Shown: positions 44,652 to 56,800 of the stretch, in pieces
How the letters are laid out: each line of letters begins with the position of its first letter
How positions within the stretch are numbered: position 1 is the first letter of the stretch
DNA from: Rosa chinensis
Taxonomy: Eukaryota; Streptophyta; Magnoliopsida; Rosales; Rosaceae
Assembly: GCF_002994745.2 (NCBI RefSeq)
Contig: NC_037090.1
Coordinates: 36,203,001 to 36,267,000 of the forward strand
DNA: 64,000 bases
Reading direction: 5' to 3'
Notes under the pieces: generated by a model
Told to the model about the DNA's origin: nothing
Databases searched by the model: none
The model's input: only the letters and a program-made list of their open reading frames with translations
Translations under genes and position numbers: made by a program

Positions 44652-46516
44652 TTAGTGATCAAAATTGCATTTGTTAATGAGCACCTTCTGTTCTCTAAGT
44701 TCATTATGCAATGCTTCTACCGACAACTTTTCCTCAACAAGCAAAAGTTTTGCAAGTCTCTCACTACATCTAGGTCTAATGTGTCCCAACTTACCACAGT
44801 AATGACATGTAGGAATGAAAGACTTGGAGTTTGAATACATGTTTTGACCAGTTGACGTTCCTTGGTCAATATTTACCTGTTTGGCATTTTGATCATCTTT
44901 AGGTTGCTCACCAACTTTGTTCTCATGTACTGTATTGGTTTTTTTGATAACCTCAGTAACTAGGTCATTTTTTGCAGGACTCATCTCTTTTACAAAGCGT
45001 GTACTTTTGGTACTTTCTCCAGAGTAGCCAAGCCCGAAAGTATTATGATAGGCTTTTCCTTAACTGAATAATTTTGATACTGCGCCCGAGCTTATTTCAA
45101 ATTTTGTGAACTTTTCGTGAGTAGACTTTAGTTCTACCTGCAATGATTCATTTTCATTTAGCAAAATCAAATTCAAAGCATGTTGTCCTCTTACCTCAAG
45201 TTCTAGTACTTTGATCTTGTCTTTAAGCTCATCACATTCTGTCTTCCACTTCAATGAATTGTTACTCCTTGCACATTGAGTGACTCTTCAGTGAACTTGG
45301 TTCTTTCTTGTTCCCATGCAATCTGAGAGTTCTTCAACATAAGTTCCAATTTATCATTCTTAGCATTTAAGAACTCAATCTCTTCTTCCAAATTTGCATT
45401 CTTGAGGAGTTAGCTTTTGACGCTTTATAGAGTTGTTTGCAGCAGACAGTAGTCTCATCATCTGAGGAACCTCCATCACTATCTGACTCAAGTGAGAGGG
45501 ATGATGCAAAAGCTACATTTTTCATCTGTTGAGTTTCATCATCACTCCATGTAGAGAGAAGAGATTTGTTGTTGCCATTTCCATGCTTCCTGTTACCACA
45601 ATCAATGGAAATATGACCATAGCCACCATATTCATAGCATTTGACTTTGTCAGTATTATTTGCCTTAAAACTTCCTTTTCCACTCTTAACATTGTTGTCA
45701 CTGCTACCAACATTGTGAAAATTTTTTCTGGGAGCATTTTGGTTCCTAGACGAGGTTTTACTTTTCAGTAACTTCTTGAACTCTTTGGTTAAAAGGGCCA
45801 GATCTAGTGGTGCATCTTCCTCTTTGGCTCCTTTCACCGCTTTGAAAGCTACACCCTTAGTTTTCTTTTTAGGTTTTAGCCTTAGCTCATAGGTTTTTAG
45901 GTTTTTGATAAGTTCATCTAGCGGATGAATCTTCAATGCTAGTAACTTTCGAATGAAACTTATCAGGCAAGGCCCTAAGAATTTTCTTAACCACCTTATC
46001 TTCATCAAATGGAGACCCCAAACTATGACACTGACCAGTAATTTTTAAAATTCTACCATGAAAATCATCCACGGTTTCATCCTCTCCCATGGTCATAGTT
46101 TCAAATTCATAAATCAGACCTTGCAATTTTTGTGCACGTACCATTTTATTACCTTCATATGTAGTTTGTAGCAGACCCCAAGCTTGCTTGGATTGTGATT
46201 CTCAGTTTTTCACGTTCAGAGAGAGAGCAGTGAATATGCTATTCTTTGCCTTGAAGTCAACTTGAAGATCACGTACTTCCTCATCAGTCCAATCCTTCCT
46301 AGGTTTAGGAGTGGTAGTGGATGAACTCTCACCTTTAGCTTGAACAACAGGTATCCTCCAGCCATTTTCAACAATATTCCACACATGTTCGTCTTGTGCA
46401 TAAAGATATGATTTTATGTAAATCTTCTGTTGAGTATACTTCTCACAGCCTCCATCAAACCATGGAGGGCTATTGACCGATCCACCAGCAGCTCTATCTC
46501 GAGAGTGTTCCATCAA
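44652..46516 (-). pseudogene. gag of the SIRE-like element, broken
   Basis: Start near 46516 (or a Met a few codons on). The N-terminal region has YIKSYLYAQDEHVWNIVENG. After a frame break comes the capsid-like segment LQGLIYEFETMTMGEDETV and ILRALPDKF (46144-45914). The first zinc knuckle reads CYEYGGYGHISIDC, where the second Cys is replaced by Tyr. A coiled-coil stretch follows (45254-45060), then a second, complete knuckle CHYCGKLGHIRPRC (about 44811-44770). Frame breaks near 46200, 45910 and 45370 make it non-functional. Confidence 0.82.
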
Positions 46517-46547
46517 CCCTGCGATCTACTAGAAGTTTCTATAACCT

Positions 46548-46559
46548 GCTCTGATGCCA
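46548..46559 (-). other. Primer-binding site of the SIRE-like element
   Basis: Minus strand TGGCATCAGAGC, one base from the usual initiator-tRNA-Met site TGGTATCAGAGC. It sits two bases inside the right LTR and fixes the transcription direction. Confidence 0.85.
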
Positions 46560-46561
46560 AA

Positions 46562-47484
46562 TGAAAACACTAGATGGAACAAGTTTTCAATAAATTACCC
46601 TTACTTGAACAAAGTAATGGAAATCGATCAAATCATGACACAAGAACTTGCTAACGCAGTGTAAACCTCACCACTGAGGAAATATCACTGTGAGGCTGTT
46701 TATGTAGCCCACACACAGAAAACAATCCACTATGAAATCAAGGTTTTACAAGACACAAGTTGTGGTGTTCAATGCAACCACATTACAAGCAATATAGCTA
46801 ACTTGTTTACAACTTGAACAACCTATTATGCACAAGAATAACCTGATCTATTGTAGTAATCCACACTGGAATGTCATGTCTTCTTTTTGAATCAAAGACT
46901 CTCTAATCTCATGTAATATAAGAAAAATGAAATGAGCAAACACCAAAAATCAATCAAGGAGAGTTTTTCATGAAAACTGTTTGTGAAGACTATGCAACAC
47001 ACATAACACACTTAGATCTCAAAAACTCTAGTCACATAATACAGTTCGAAACCTTTTATAGAGGATCAAGACGCCCCTTAAATCAAATCTCTTCTTATCA
47101 CCAAAATAAGATAAACACGGAAAGGTTTTAAAACTGATTCTGATATGCAATCAAATCTTCCTAATTGTAAACAACTAAGATCTTTATGTGATATGCATTT
47201 AGAAAACCGTGTAATGCAGATAAGAATTTCAGATTAAATACAAGATATGCATATCAATTTAGAATCATGCAAAACGATATGAAATGTAAACCACATTTAT
47301 CTCAAGATCAGTGAGCATGATTCCCCTTTAATTTCCTCTTTGTAATCCGATTCTGCAATCTTCTTCTGTTTCTTTGAACCACCAGGAAAGTAGGAGAAAT
47401 ACTCTCCTAGTCCTCTGCAACCTCTAATCTCCTAGTGCCCTTGGGAAAGTATGTGTTGAATGGTAATAACCCAATATACTTACA
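46562..47484 (-). repeat. 5' LTR of the SIRE-like element
   Basis: Pairs with 15194-16119. It contains the same minus-strand TATA box (CTATAAAAGG, about 47053-47062) and is followed by the TGAAT duplication. Confidence 0.95.
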
Positions 47485-47699
47485 TGAATACAAGCAGCTT
47501 TCATATCATTATCATTCAAGGAATTCAAATTTTCTTAAGTGAATAAAAATCCAAAGATATCATCATAATGTTGATAATGTTCAAACCTTCTAATTTAATG
47601 ATACCTTAGCTTGATCTACAATATATAAGAAATAATGCACTCTAAAAGATTCATCACCTGAAGATGATGGAGATGGCTCACTCCCGCTTTCATCAAAAA

Positions 47700-49587
47700 A
47701 TCTTTTTCTTTAAATTGGACGCTTTTCTGGAAAAATAAGATCAACATCTAATGCAGCAGCAATTTCTTTAGCAGTAGTCATTGCATCTGTGAAGCCAGTT
47801 TCTCTAAACTTATCAAGCCAAGCAATTAGAACTTTTACTTTAGCTATAGCAACACTAATTTGCATATCATTAGACTGCAACACTTTGCTAACCCTATTAA
47901 AAGCAAACAAGATCTCATACCAAATCACCATGCTTAGCAAAAACTCAAAGTCTCCCAGATCATTAGTTGCTATTGACTTTGCACCACTTTTAATTTTCGG
48001 ATCCTTGTCAATTTCTGCCAATTGAAGTAATGCTTCTCTTATTTCAACAGCATTGAATCGTAGAGGCTTAACACATTCAATACGATTCTCCCAATGCGTA
48101 ATGGATAATGATTTGAGAGTGAACCCTCTTAGGTTGTCTTTCAAAATCTGCCATCGCTTTGTAGAACCTACAAACAAGGTATAAAGACGTTTTAATATTC
48201 CAAAAAAATCCACTGCTTTCCCACAATGATTTGCCACATCACAAAGAGTTAAGCTTAAACAATGACAACCACATGGGGTGTATAATGCTCTAGGATTGAT
48301 ATCTAACAATTTTTTTTGTAAACCCTTGATGTTTGCCTTTCATGTTTAAACTGTTGTCGTATCCTTGTCCCCTCACATTGTTAATATCAAGATCCAATGA
48401 TTGTACCACAGCCTGCAGCTCTTCAAATAGTCCCTGACCAGAAGTGTCATGTACATTTAAAAACTCCAAAAAGAACTCTTCAATTTGTATTAGACACTTT
48501 GAAACATTCACATGTACATCTAATTATCAATGACATCTGCTCTTGGTAACTAATATCTGGTGTGCAATCAAGAATAACTGAGAAATATTCAGCATTTTTT
48601 TTTTTTTTTATGATTTCAGCTTTGATTTCAATAGCTATCATATGCAACAACTCATTCTGAATGTTATGACCAAGATAATGATGATGAATTTCATAACTAT
48701 TTATGCGTCTACAATGCTCCTCCATCACTTCTTCACATTTTGCCACCATTTCAACTAGGCCTAAAAAGTGTCCATTATCAGGTTCATAAAGCCTCTCATT
48801 AGTTCCATGGAAAGCTAAGTTATTTTTAGCAAGAAATTTGACAATTGCAATTATTCTTTTCAGCACATTCCTCCAGTGTTATTTCTCTTTCCTAATATGG
48901 TCTTGAAAAGCTTTATCAATTGTTTCATGTCTCTACAATCTAAGACGCAAATCAGTCCAAGTATTTGCATTAATGAGATGATCAGTGCTCATTTCATGCT
49001 CCCAATCATTGTACCCATCATTCGGTAACTGACCTCGCATTCGCCCCCTCTTAAACAACTTGCAACAAAAACAAAAAACCTTACCAAGTTCCTTTGAGTA
49101 CGCTAGCCACTCTCTATCATATTTCTCTCCATTTCCTAAAAACCGAGTGTCGAATTTTGAACTGAAGCGTCCATTGAACACAATGAAGGACCATTTTCTA
49201 TTGAAAGATCTCTAAGAGAACCCATTTCTACCAATAAATCTATCAACTTTTTATCCAAACTATCCCAATTTCTTGGGTAAAAAATATTCACGGGAGCATC
49301 ATTGAGATTATCATTATCTCCTGTACCATTCTCATTTTCATCATGATAACTACATTGCCATCAGTGTGCTCTTCCACATTATCTTCCCTATCAATGTGCT
49401 CTTCCACATTATCTTCCCTATCAGTGTGCTCTTCCACCACTTCATTAACTAAATCTCCACCCAAACCTTTTGGTTCTCTAGTAATGAACCTATCAAGACT
49501 TCGTCTTAAAGAGTTAACCAACTCTGCGTCATTTTTCTTCTTTAAACGTTTTGCATGTCCAGATAAACATTTTCTTTTAGGAGGCAT
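47700..49587 (-). pseudogene. hAT transposase N-terminal and central part
   Basis: Likely start MPPKRKCLSGHAKRLKKK at 49587, a basic N-terminus typical of ZMYM1-like plant hAT proteins. A short repeated acidic segment (VEEHTDREDN, about 49430-49360) comes next. The TTF-type zinc-finger segment is at 49181-48933 (EWLAYSKELGKVFCFCCKLF). The catalytic core includes SVILDCTPDISYQEQMSLII (about 48590-48530) and GQGYDNSLNMKGKHQGF (about 48370-48320). Then come PRALYTPCGCHCLSLTLCD and a long conserved helical part to 47710. Several frameshifts and stops separate these pieces. The remainder of the gene is at 15188-14797. Confidence 0.85.
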
Positions 49588-50798
49588 GCTTCTAAATTTT
49601 AGCAAATCAAATCAAGCAACATCCCCAGACAATTCAAGCAAAATTAGCAAATCAATGTGAAGGAGAGAACCTGATTCCCTGAACTCAAAGTATAGAGTCT
49701 GAGACTTTGAGTTTGTTCACTGCTCGACCTCTCCAATTTTCTCAATTCCAGAATCCCACAAAATTGCTAGATGGCCTACTGGCCTAAACCTTTGCAATCT
49801 GAAAACCAATTCAAACCATTAGGAATAATGCATAAAGAATCATTATGGGGCCAAGTAAATAATGCAGCAAAGATTGATTCAATCATACCTGAGTAGCTAA
49901 GTAGAGAGGTACTGAGGTCGAATGGTCGTTGAGAATTGACGAGAGGAGAGCTGGAGGAGAGACAGAACGCAGAAAAAAGAGGAGGATAAGGTTTGGTTGT
50001 GTGGAACCTAATTTCATATCATCTTCAGTTTTTAATATTTATTTATTTAAATAAATGACCACTAAAACCAAAATGGGCCCTCTAAAGACCTCTCAAGGCG
50101 TCAGGTGTGTGATGTGTGAACGCAGAAAAAGGATTATGGGGCCCTATTTTATATTATTTACAGTTTTTAATATTTATAAATATATACATAAAACACACAA
50201 AGAAAAAAAAATTGGGGCCCTCTCAATTAAGGGTCCTATGATGTCACCCTTGTTGCACATGTTGAGAGCCGGCACTGAGTACTCCATGAACTCTCATCTC
50301 ATATTATGATAAATACCAATGTTGAAAGGGTTAAGACATATACATATATCTCATCTATACATACAAACTCAATATGTGGACTTTTCAAATACTAGAGTAA
50401 TTATTGATTGATTCTAAATTAATCATTATTGATAATCAATTCCTTAATTACCTCTCTGGTTTATTGTCATATGAAACTCCCAGACTTGTAACTCCCACTA
50501 TTGTACTTAACTCCCATGATTGTACTGAGACATAGATTAGTCTAGGTTCACCTTTATACTAGTATGCTAGAATAGTATTGTTGTTATCATAATCAACCCT
50601 ATAAAGAGGGCCATGATTTTGTACATGAGACAAGTTGAATAGAAATCTCATTACCATTTCAACATGTTATCAGAGCTTTTGACTTTGTGACCTCAACCAG
50701 TTCACCCACTCACAATCTTTTGATTTGGTTCATTTTCCCTCAACGTGTCTTTTATTAGAAATTACCACATCGTTGAATTCGTTCTTGTTCTCCTACCA

Positions 50799-51420
50799 TG
50801 GATAAGTCAGATGTCTCTCAACCCATATAAACTATACTGAAGGGTCCAAATTACACTTTTTGGGCTCAAGCCATGTGTAGTTTTCTCAAAGGACTCAAGC
50901 TATGGCATTATGCTATTGGAGATATTACTCAACCGTACGTACCAACCAAGCTCAATAACGAAACTGATGACAAGTTTGCTAAACAACTTGAAATTGGGAT
51001 AGTAAGAACCACTGGGTCCTACGTGGTTTCACAACACCTCATCTTCCTCTATCAACCATCAATTTGGTTGGTTCAACACAGCCAAGGACGTTTAGAATTT
51101 TTTTAAAGAAGCTCTATACAACCACAGATCTTGCTCACATATATCAACTTTTGAGCACCCTTCACCGTATGCGCCAAGAACGTGGTCAGTCAATCAATTC
51201 ATTCCTCTCTCAAATGCAATTTATTTGGAATCAATTAACACTTGTAGAACCTACATGGGATTGTGATGGTGATACCACAAAGTTCTCTAACCATAGAGAC
51301 CAGGAACGTTTAATGTATTTTCTTATGGCTCTTAATGATACATTTGAGCCCATACCAGCCTCACTTCTTCATTGGAGTCTTCTCCTAACCTTTGAAATTG
51401 CTATAACATACTGATCTCAT
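50799..51420 (+). pseudogene. gag remnant of the deleted copia element
   Basis: Begins MDKSDVSQPI at 50799 with an early in-frame stop. It then has GPNYTFWAQAMCSFLKGL and, after frame changes, LSTLHRMRQERGQSINSF and FLMALNDTFE, all copia gag signatures. Similarity ends near 51420, shortly before the deletion junction that joins gag to RT (about 51560-51600). Confidence 0.8.
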
Positions 51421-51594
51421 TTCTGAAGAAAATCGCCTCAGTACCCTTCAGACTACATGCACAGAAGTTGTTCTTGCTGCTCCCTATAACAGAGGAGATA
51501 TGTCTTCATCAAATCAAAGGGTGTGGAAATATTGTCATCAGCTGGTCACTTTCTATAAGCCTCAGTCCTATCGTGAGGCTTGCTCTAACCATGT

Positions 51595-53080
51595 TTGGCA
51601 AGGACAAAGGAATTGCAAGCCATAGACAAAACTCACACATGGGATTTGGTTGATCTTCCTCTTGGAAAGTCTTTTATGGGTTGGAAATGGATATACAAAA
51701 TTAAGACTCACTCTGATGGCTCTATTGAAAGATACAAGGCTCGGTTGGGTGCTAAAGGTTTTACACAAGAATATGGTATTGACTATGAAGAGACTTTCGA
51801 ACCTATTGCTCGTCTTACTTCTATACGAAGCCTGATTACTGTTGTTGCCATCCAAAAATGGACATTATTTTAGATGGATGTTAAGAATGCATTTCTTAAT
51901 AGAGACCTCATTGAAGATGTTTATATGAAACCTCCTCTTGGCTATCATCATCCTGCTAACAAGGTTTACAAACTTCGTCGAGCTTTGTATGGACTTAAGC
52001 AAGCCCCTCGTGCTTGGTTTTCTAAGTTCAGTAGTGTTATTGGTGAATACAGTCTCATCTCATGTCCTCATGATTCAGCTCTTTTCATTCGTAAGATGGG
52101 ATAAGGTGTTACTCTTCTGTTACTTTATGTTGATGATATGAAATCACTGGAGATGATATTTCTAGTATTTCTAATCTTAAAAATTATTTCAGTCAGCACT
52201 TTGAAATGAAAGATCTTGGCCATCTTAGCTATTTTCTTGGTCTTGAAGTCTCCTCCCATTTAGATGGTTATACTCTTTCTCAGGCTAAATATGCTTCTAA
52301 TCTTGTCTCTCGAGCAGGCTTAACAAATAACAAGACAGCATCTACTCCACTTGAGATTAATGTGAAACTCACTCATGTTGATGGTACTCCACTTACTGAT
52401 GCCAGCCTCTATCGCCAGCTTGTTGGTAGTCTAGTCTACCTCACTGTTACTCGGCCAGACATTGCTTACGCTATTCATATTGTCAACCAATTTATGTCTG
52501 CTCCTCGCTCTACTCATTTTGCTGCTATTCTCCGCATTCTTCGATATATAATGGGCACTTTATTTCATGGTCTCCATTTTTCTGCTCATTCATCCCTTGA
52601 GCTTTCTGCTTATTTTGATGCTGATTGGGCGGGTGATCCTACGGATCGTCGTTCTACCACAGGTTTATGTTTCTTCTTAGGGGAGTCTCTCATATCTTGG
52701 CGCAGTAAAAAGCAATCTCTCAACTCTAGGTCTAGCACTGAGGCTGAGTACAGTGCTATTGCTGATACTGCTCAAGAGCTTATTTGGCTTCGGTGGTTAC
52801 TTAAGAATATGGGTATCTCTCACTCTTCTACCACTACTCTTTATTGTGATAACTAAAGTGCTATCTACATTGCCCATAATGATGTCTTTCATGAACTCAC
52901 AAAGCATATTGAAAATGATTGTCACTATGTGCATCAACACATTGCTCGTGGTATTGTTAACATTCGCCCAATTTCCTCCATTGATCAACCAACAAATCGG
53001 TTCACTAAGGCACATCCAACTGGCCGTTATAAAGAGTTAGTTTCCAAACTCAAGTTGGCTTCAAATCTACCAGCTTAAGT
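51595..53080 (+). pseudogene. RT and RNase H of the deleted copia element
   Basis: Starts at an RT segment with THTWDLVDLPLGKSFMGWKW and KARLGAKGFTQEYGIDYEE. A stop follows at 51871, before MDVKNAFLNRDLIEDVYMKP and LRRALYGLKQAPRAWFSKF. The active site LLYVDDM is around 52125-52140, with a frame break after it. RNase H (52206-52856) is well kept: YFDADWAGDPTDRRSTTGL and SLNSRSSTEAEYSAIAD, then a stop where a downstream reading continues to a final stop near 53078. At least three stops and one frameshift. Confidence 0.88.
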
Positions 53081-53899
53081 TTGAGAGGGGATATTAGAGT
53101 AATTATTGGTTGATTCTCAATTAATCATAATTGATAATGAATTCCTTGATTACCTCTCTAGTTTATTGTCATATAAAACTCCCAGTGTAACTCCCATGAT
53201 TGTACTTAACTTCCATAATTCCCATGATTGTATTTAATTCCCAGATTTGTAACTCCCATGATTGTTCTTAGACATAGATTAGTCTTGGTTCACATTTATA
53301 CTAGTATGCTAGAATAGTACTGTTATTATCATAACCAACCCTATAAAGAGAGCCATGATTTTGTACATGAGACAAGTTGAATAGAAATCTCATTACCATT
53401 TCAACATCAAATATAAGGGTGATTCTAGTTGGACCTCCAAATTTGATATTTGGACCTCCAATTTTTTTTTTCAGTTATTAATTGATTTTATCAACTTATA
53501 TGAAAAGACAAATAAGGACAAAAAGAGAAAAATGAAAAATTAAGTAAGTGTTTTAGGGAATCAGAAATTGAGAGAAAATTGTTGTGTATTCTCATTGATA
53601 ATAGGGTCCTCTTTATATAGAACATTACAAGGTATAGAATCCGAACCATACAAGGAAAGATGATTATACATTGAATAGGAATATCTTGATCCTTTTAAAC
53701 CCTATTACCACTAGGTCAAGTAACTTAGAGTTTGGGCCAGACACATAAATAGAGATTTACTTGAACACTCCCCCTTGTGTCGCCCAAACGTGGTGCTTCT
53801 CTCGTTGCCTTGCTAAAACCCTTGACGAGTAACAAAAACCCAGTGGGACAAAAATAACATCGGTCGAAGGGGAAAAAGAACACAACACACCTTCACGTT

Positions 53900-56800
53900 T
53901 CGAGACCATACATGTAGACACCTCCCCCTGATGACTACAGTCATTGGAGTTCGGATAACTTCCGCAAACGTTGCTACCAACATGTTTCTCAAAAGTGGAA
54001 TTTAGGCAATGACTTAGTGAGCAAGTCTGCCATACGATCCCTAGATCAAACCTAGTTCACTTTGATCTTGAGGAGTCTGTTGTTGCTGATTATCATTGGT
54101 GTTGTCGCTTTAGATGTAGCCTTACTTCATTCGTTCAAAACAAGCAGCATTATCCTAAATGCTCGTAGGCTCATCTATGGTAGAATTCAAACCACAATTG
54201 TTCAAACATGCATAATCATGGATCCAATCCATAAATATTCACAAACCACTTCATGAAGAGCAATGATCTCTTCATTATTAGAAGATATAGCGACTAGGGT
54301 CTGTTCTGTAGACCTCCAAGATATCATAGTCTATACCCATGGTGAACACTTAACTAGTTTAGGAATGACCTTTGTGTGGGTCAGAGAGATACCCAACATC
54401 AGCAAAACCTTTCAAAACGCTTATCGTTTTGGGATAGGGATAGTGGACGCAAGCCAGTGTTGGCGGCGTTCCTGGTGTGTGATAGGTCCGAATCCATCGT
54501 CTCTCTATAAGGATATATAGAACAAGCCCATATCAATCATACATCTCAAGTATCGAAAGATATCTTTTACATCAATCCAATGGCATAGCGTTGGCGCGAA
54601 GCTATATCTAGCTAACAAGTTCATGGCAAATGAGATGTCCAGACTTGTGCATTGGGCTAAGTACAATAATGCGCCTATCGTACTTAAGTAAGACACTTCT
54701 GTTTCTAGCACATCTTCATCATCATCCTTTGGGCGAAGAAGATCTTTTTTAGGATCAAGACTACGAATGATCATGGGGGTGTTTGAAGGCTTGACCTTGT
54801 CAAAATGCCTAAGCATCTATCGACATGATGTTTAAGTTCCAAACTGAGATATAATCGTGTTTTCCCAAAATCCTTCATCTCAAACTGGGATTTCAAGTGT
54901 TCAGCGATTTTCCTTTAACTCTTTAAGGGCTTCTAATGAAGATCATGTCCAACATGAACTGCGATAGAATCTGAAACTTGTTATGAAAACGCGTGGGCAT
55001 ATCCCTTCCCAATCAAGTAGTCACTTAGTAAGCGTTTCAACCTCTTTGTAAAACGTGCTCCGTGGTCTAGAGTCACTTGACTTGGGTAAATGAAGTTCAC
55101 CATGAACCTTCATGTATATTCCATATCTAGATCCCCATAGAGATACGTAATGACCACTTTCGTAAGCTGCATGTTCAGTTATTTGGAAACTACCAAATTG
55201 ACAGGGTAGTGGAGTGCAATGACATCCATTACGAGAGAATATGTCTCATCATAGTCGATTCTATGGCGTTTTGTGAGAAGCGATGTGCCATAAGGCGAGA
55301 TTGTCATCTCCTTTTCTCATCACGCTTTCTAATGAAGACCCATTAGTCCATAGTTTTATGTTATGAGGTGTTGGCATCACTGGCTCGAGAACCTTCCTCT
55401 TCATTCCATTTAACCTGGATCGCATCTTTCCATTTAGGCCAAATTTCTCTACGTTGGTATTCATTCATCAACGGAGCATGGTTCGATATCATTGGACTCA
55501 AAGAAACTCATGCACAATGAAATACGCAACTACATCATCAATTATGATAGAGTTTCTATCCCACGTCTCATGTACACTAGTGGAATTTTCATAGAACTCA
55601 ATATTCTCAGGAATATGTTCTGACATTGAGGCGTCCCCCAACGATAACCATAACCCGAAACATTCTCATGAGACTGATTTTCAGTCTTGATGATTAAAGG
55701 ATTGGAATGGGCCAAAGTATCCTTCGAACCCACGGGCCTCCCACGCATCCTAGCTGGGGCGATGGCCTTGTAACGCCAGAGTGCCACTCTCTTTGGCGTT
55801 GGCACCATGCTTACCTCCGTGTAGGGTGGCGCTACGTCCTCTCGTAGAGACGTCCTTCCTTGTAAGGGGGATCGAGATAAGACATGGTAGGGACAGACCA
55901 CGACAATTGCTATTGTTCCTGCTGAACATTCATGTTCTTATCTCCCCCTAATGACGGGAAGATTGTCTCATCAAAGTGACATCCACAAATAGCGGTAAGA
56001 AGATCGCCTAGCAAAGGCATTAAGTGGTGGACGATAGTTGGAATCTCAAATCCCATGTAGTCGCCCATTCGTCTGTAAGGACCCATCATATGGCGCTGTG
56101 ACGGTGCAATTGGCACATAAATTGAACATTCAAATATGCATAAGTACGATACTTGTACCCAGTCACTAGCTGTAACGCAGAGGTAGATTGAGTGGCGGTG
56201 GGTCGTATACGAATTAGCATAGCTGAATGCGATATTGCATCACCTCAAGCGGATATAAGGAGATTGGTGCGCATTACCAATGTCCGAACTAACATCGTAG
56301 TCGTTTCCGCGAGACCATTAGGGTGTGTTCATGGGAATATGATGTCCAATATCAGCCCCATTGCAATAACCATCGAAAGTTTGCTATGTAAACTCTCTAG
56401 CATCGTCAAGTCCAATTGACGGAATAGGATGATCCGGGGAGTAAGCCCATTGTTGTATGATATGTGCTAGGAGTGTAGCATAAGCAGCATTTAAAAGTGG
56501 ACAATGGCACAACACGTGACCAGCGTGTTTACGTGTCAACCAATATCATGAGATATTTAAACGTCCGCAAGTTGGTTGAATCAGTCCATAGAATCCGCAT
56601 GGATTCTATGTAAGAACAAAATGAGTATTTTCATATCCTTTACATAGGATGGTTTCAGTCCTAATTTCCCTAAGGAACGGGCTTTGTAAAACGAGAGAGA
56701 GGCTTTAGAAGCAACTAATGAGGATTTTGGTTGGGCCTGAGCGTCTGAAAAGCTATTTGAAGCAAAGTTGGTGATTGCAACATCACTTGGGGCGTCATCA

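Larger units (their letters stand above)
15194..47484 (-). mobile_element. SIRE-like Ty1/copia retrotransposon carrying two nested insertions
   Basis: LTRs of 926 bp (15194-16119) and 923 bp (46562-47484) begin TGAAAA and end TACTTACA on the plus strand. A perfect 5-bp target duplication TGAAT flanks the element (15189-15193 and 47485-47489). Transcription direction is minus. The primer-binding site lies next to the right LTR and a polypurine tract next to the left LTR. Order on the minus strand is gag, protease, integrase, RT, RNase H, the Ty1/copia order. Long LTRs, a gag with a coiled-coil tail and a 2 kb post-pol region suggest the SIRE/Maximus lineage. After removing the gypsy and CACTA insertions the element would be about 9.2 kb. 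It lies inside the hAT transposase gene. Confidence 0.93.
14530..50277 (-). mobile_element. hAT element split by a nested retrotransposon
   Basis: The right end reads (reverse complement) CAGTGCCGGCTCTCAAC and the left end CCTAGCTGTCTCAAAC, a degenerate terminal inverted repeat. An 8-bp duplication flanks it, AGTACTCT (14522-14529) and AGTACTCC (50278-50285), one mismatch. Its transposase gene runs on the minus strand: the N-terminal and middle parts are at 49587-47700 and the C-terminal dimerisation domain at 15188-14797. The SIRE-like element (15194-47484) separates them. Without the insertion the hAT element would be about 3.45 kb. It is inactive now because of stops and the insertion. Confidence 0.85.
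50390..53406 (+). mobile_element. Internally deleted Ty1/copia element (Ale-like)
   Basis: LTRs at 50390-50664 (275 bp) and 53092-53406 (315 bp) start TACTAGAG or TATTAGAG and end CATTTCAACA. A perfect 5-bp target duplication TCAAA flanks it (50385-50389 and 53407-53411). The primer-binding site TGTTATCAGAGC (50665-50676) follows the 5' LTR and a purine tract (TTGAGAGGGGA) precedes the 3' LTR. A minus-length comparison shows a gag start, then a jump straight to RT: protease and integrase are missing. Short LTRs and RT sequence suggest the Ale/Retrofit lineage. LTR length differs because the 3' LTR carries an extra CTCCCATGATTG-type repeat. Confidence 0.92.

Noticed and set aside
15194..47484. 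Reading the 32 kb between the two copia LTRs as one giant element or as several solo LTRs
   Set aside because: The gypsy and CACTA insertions have their own TSDs, and the copia coding order resumes across them.
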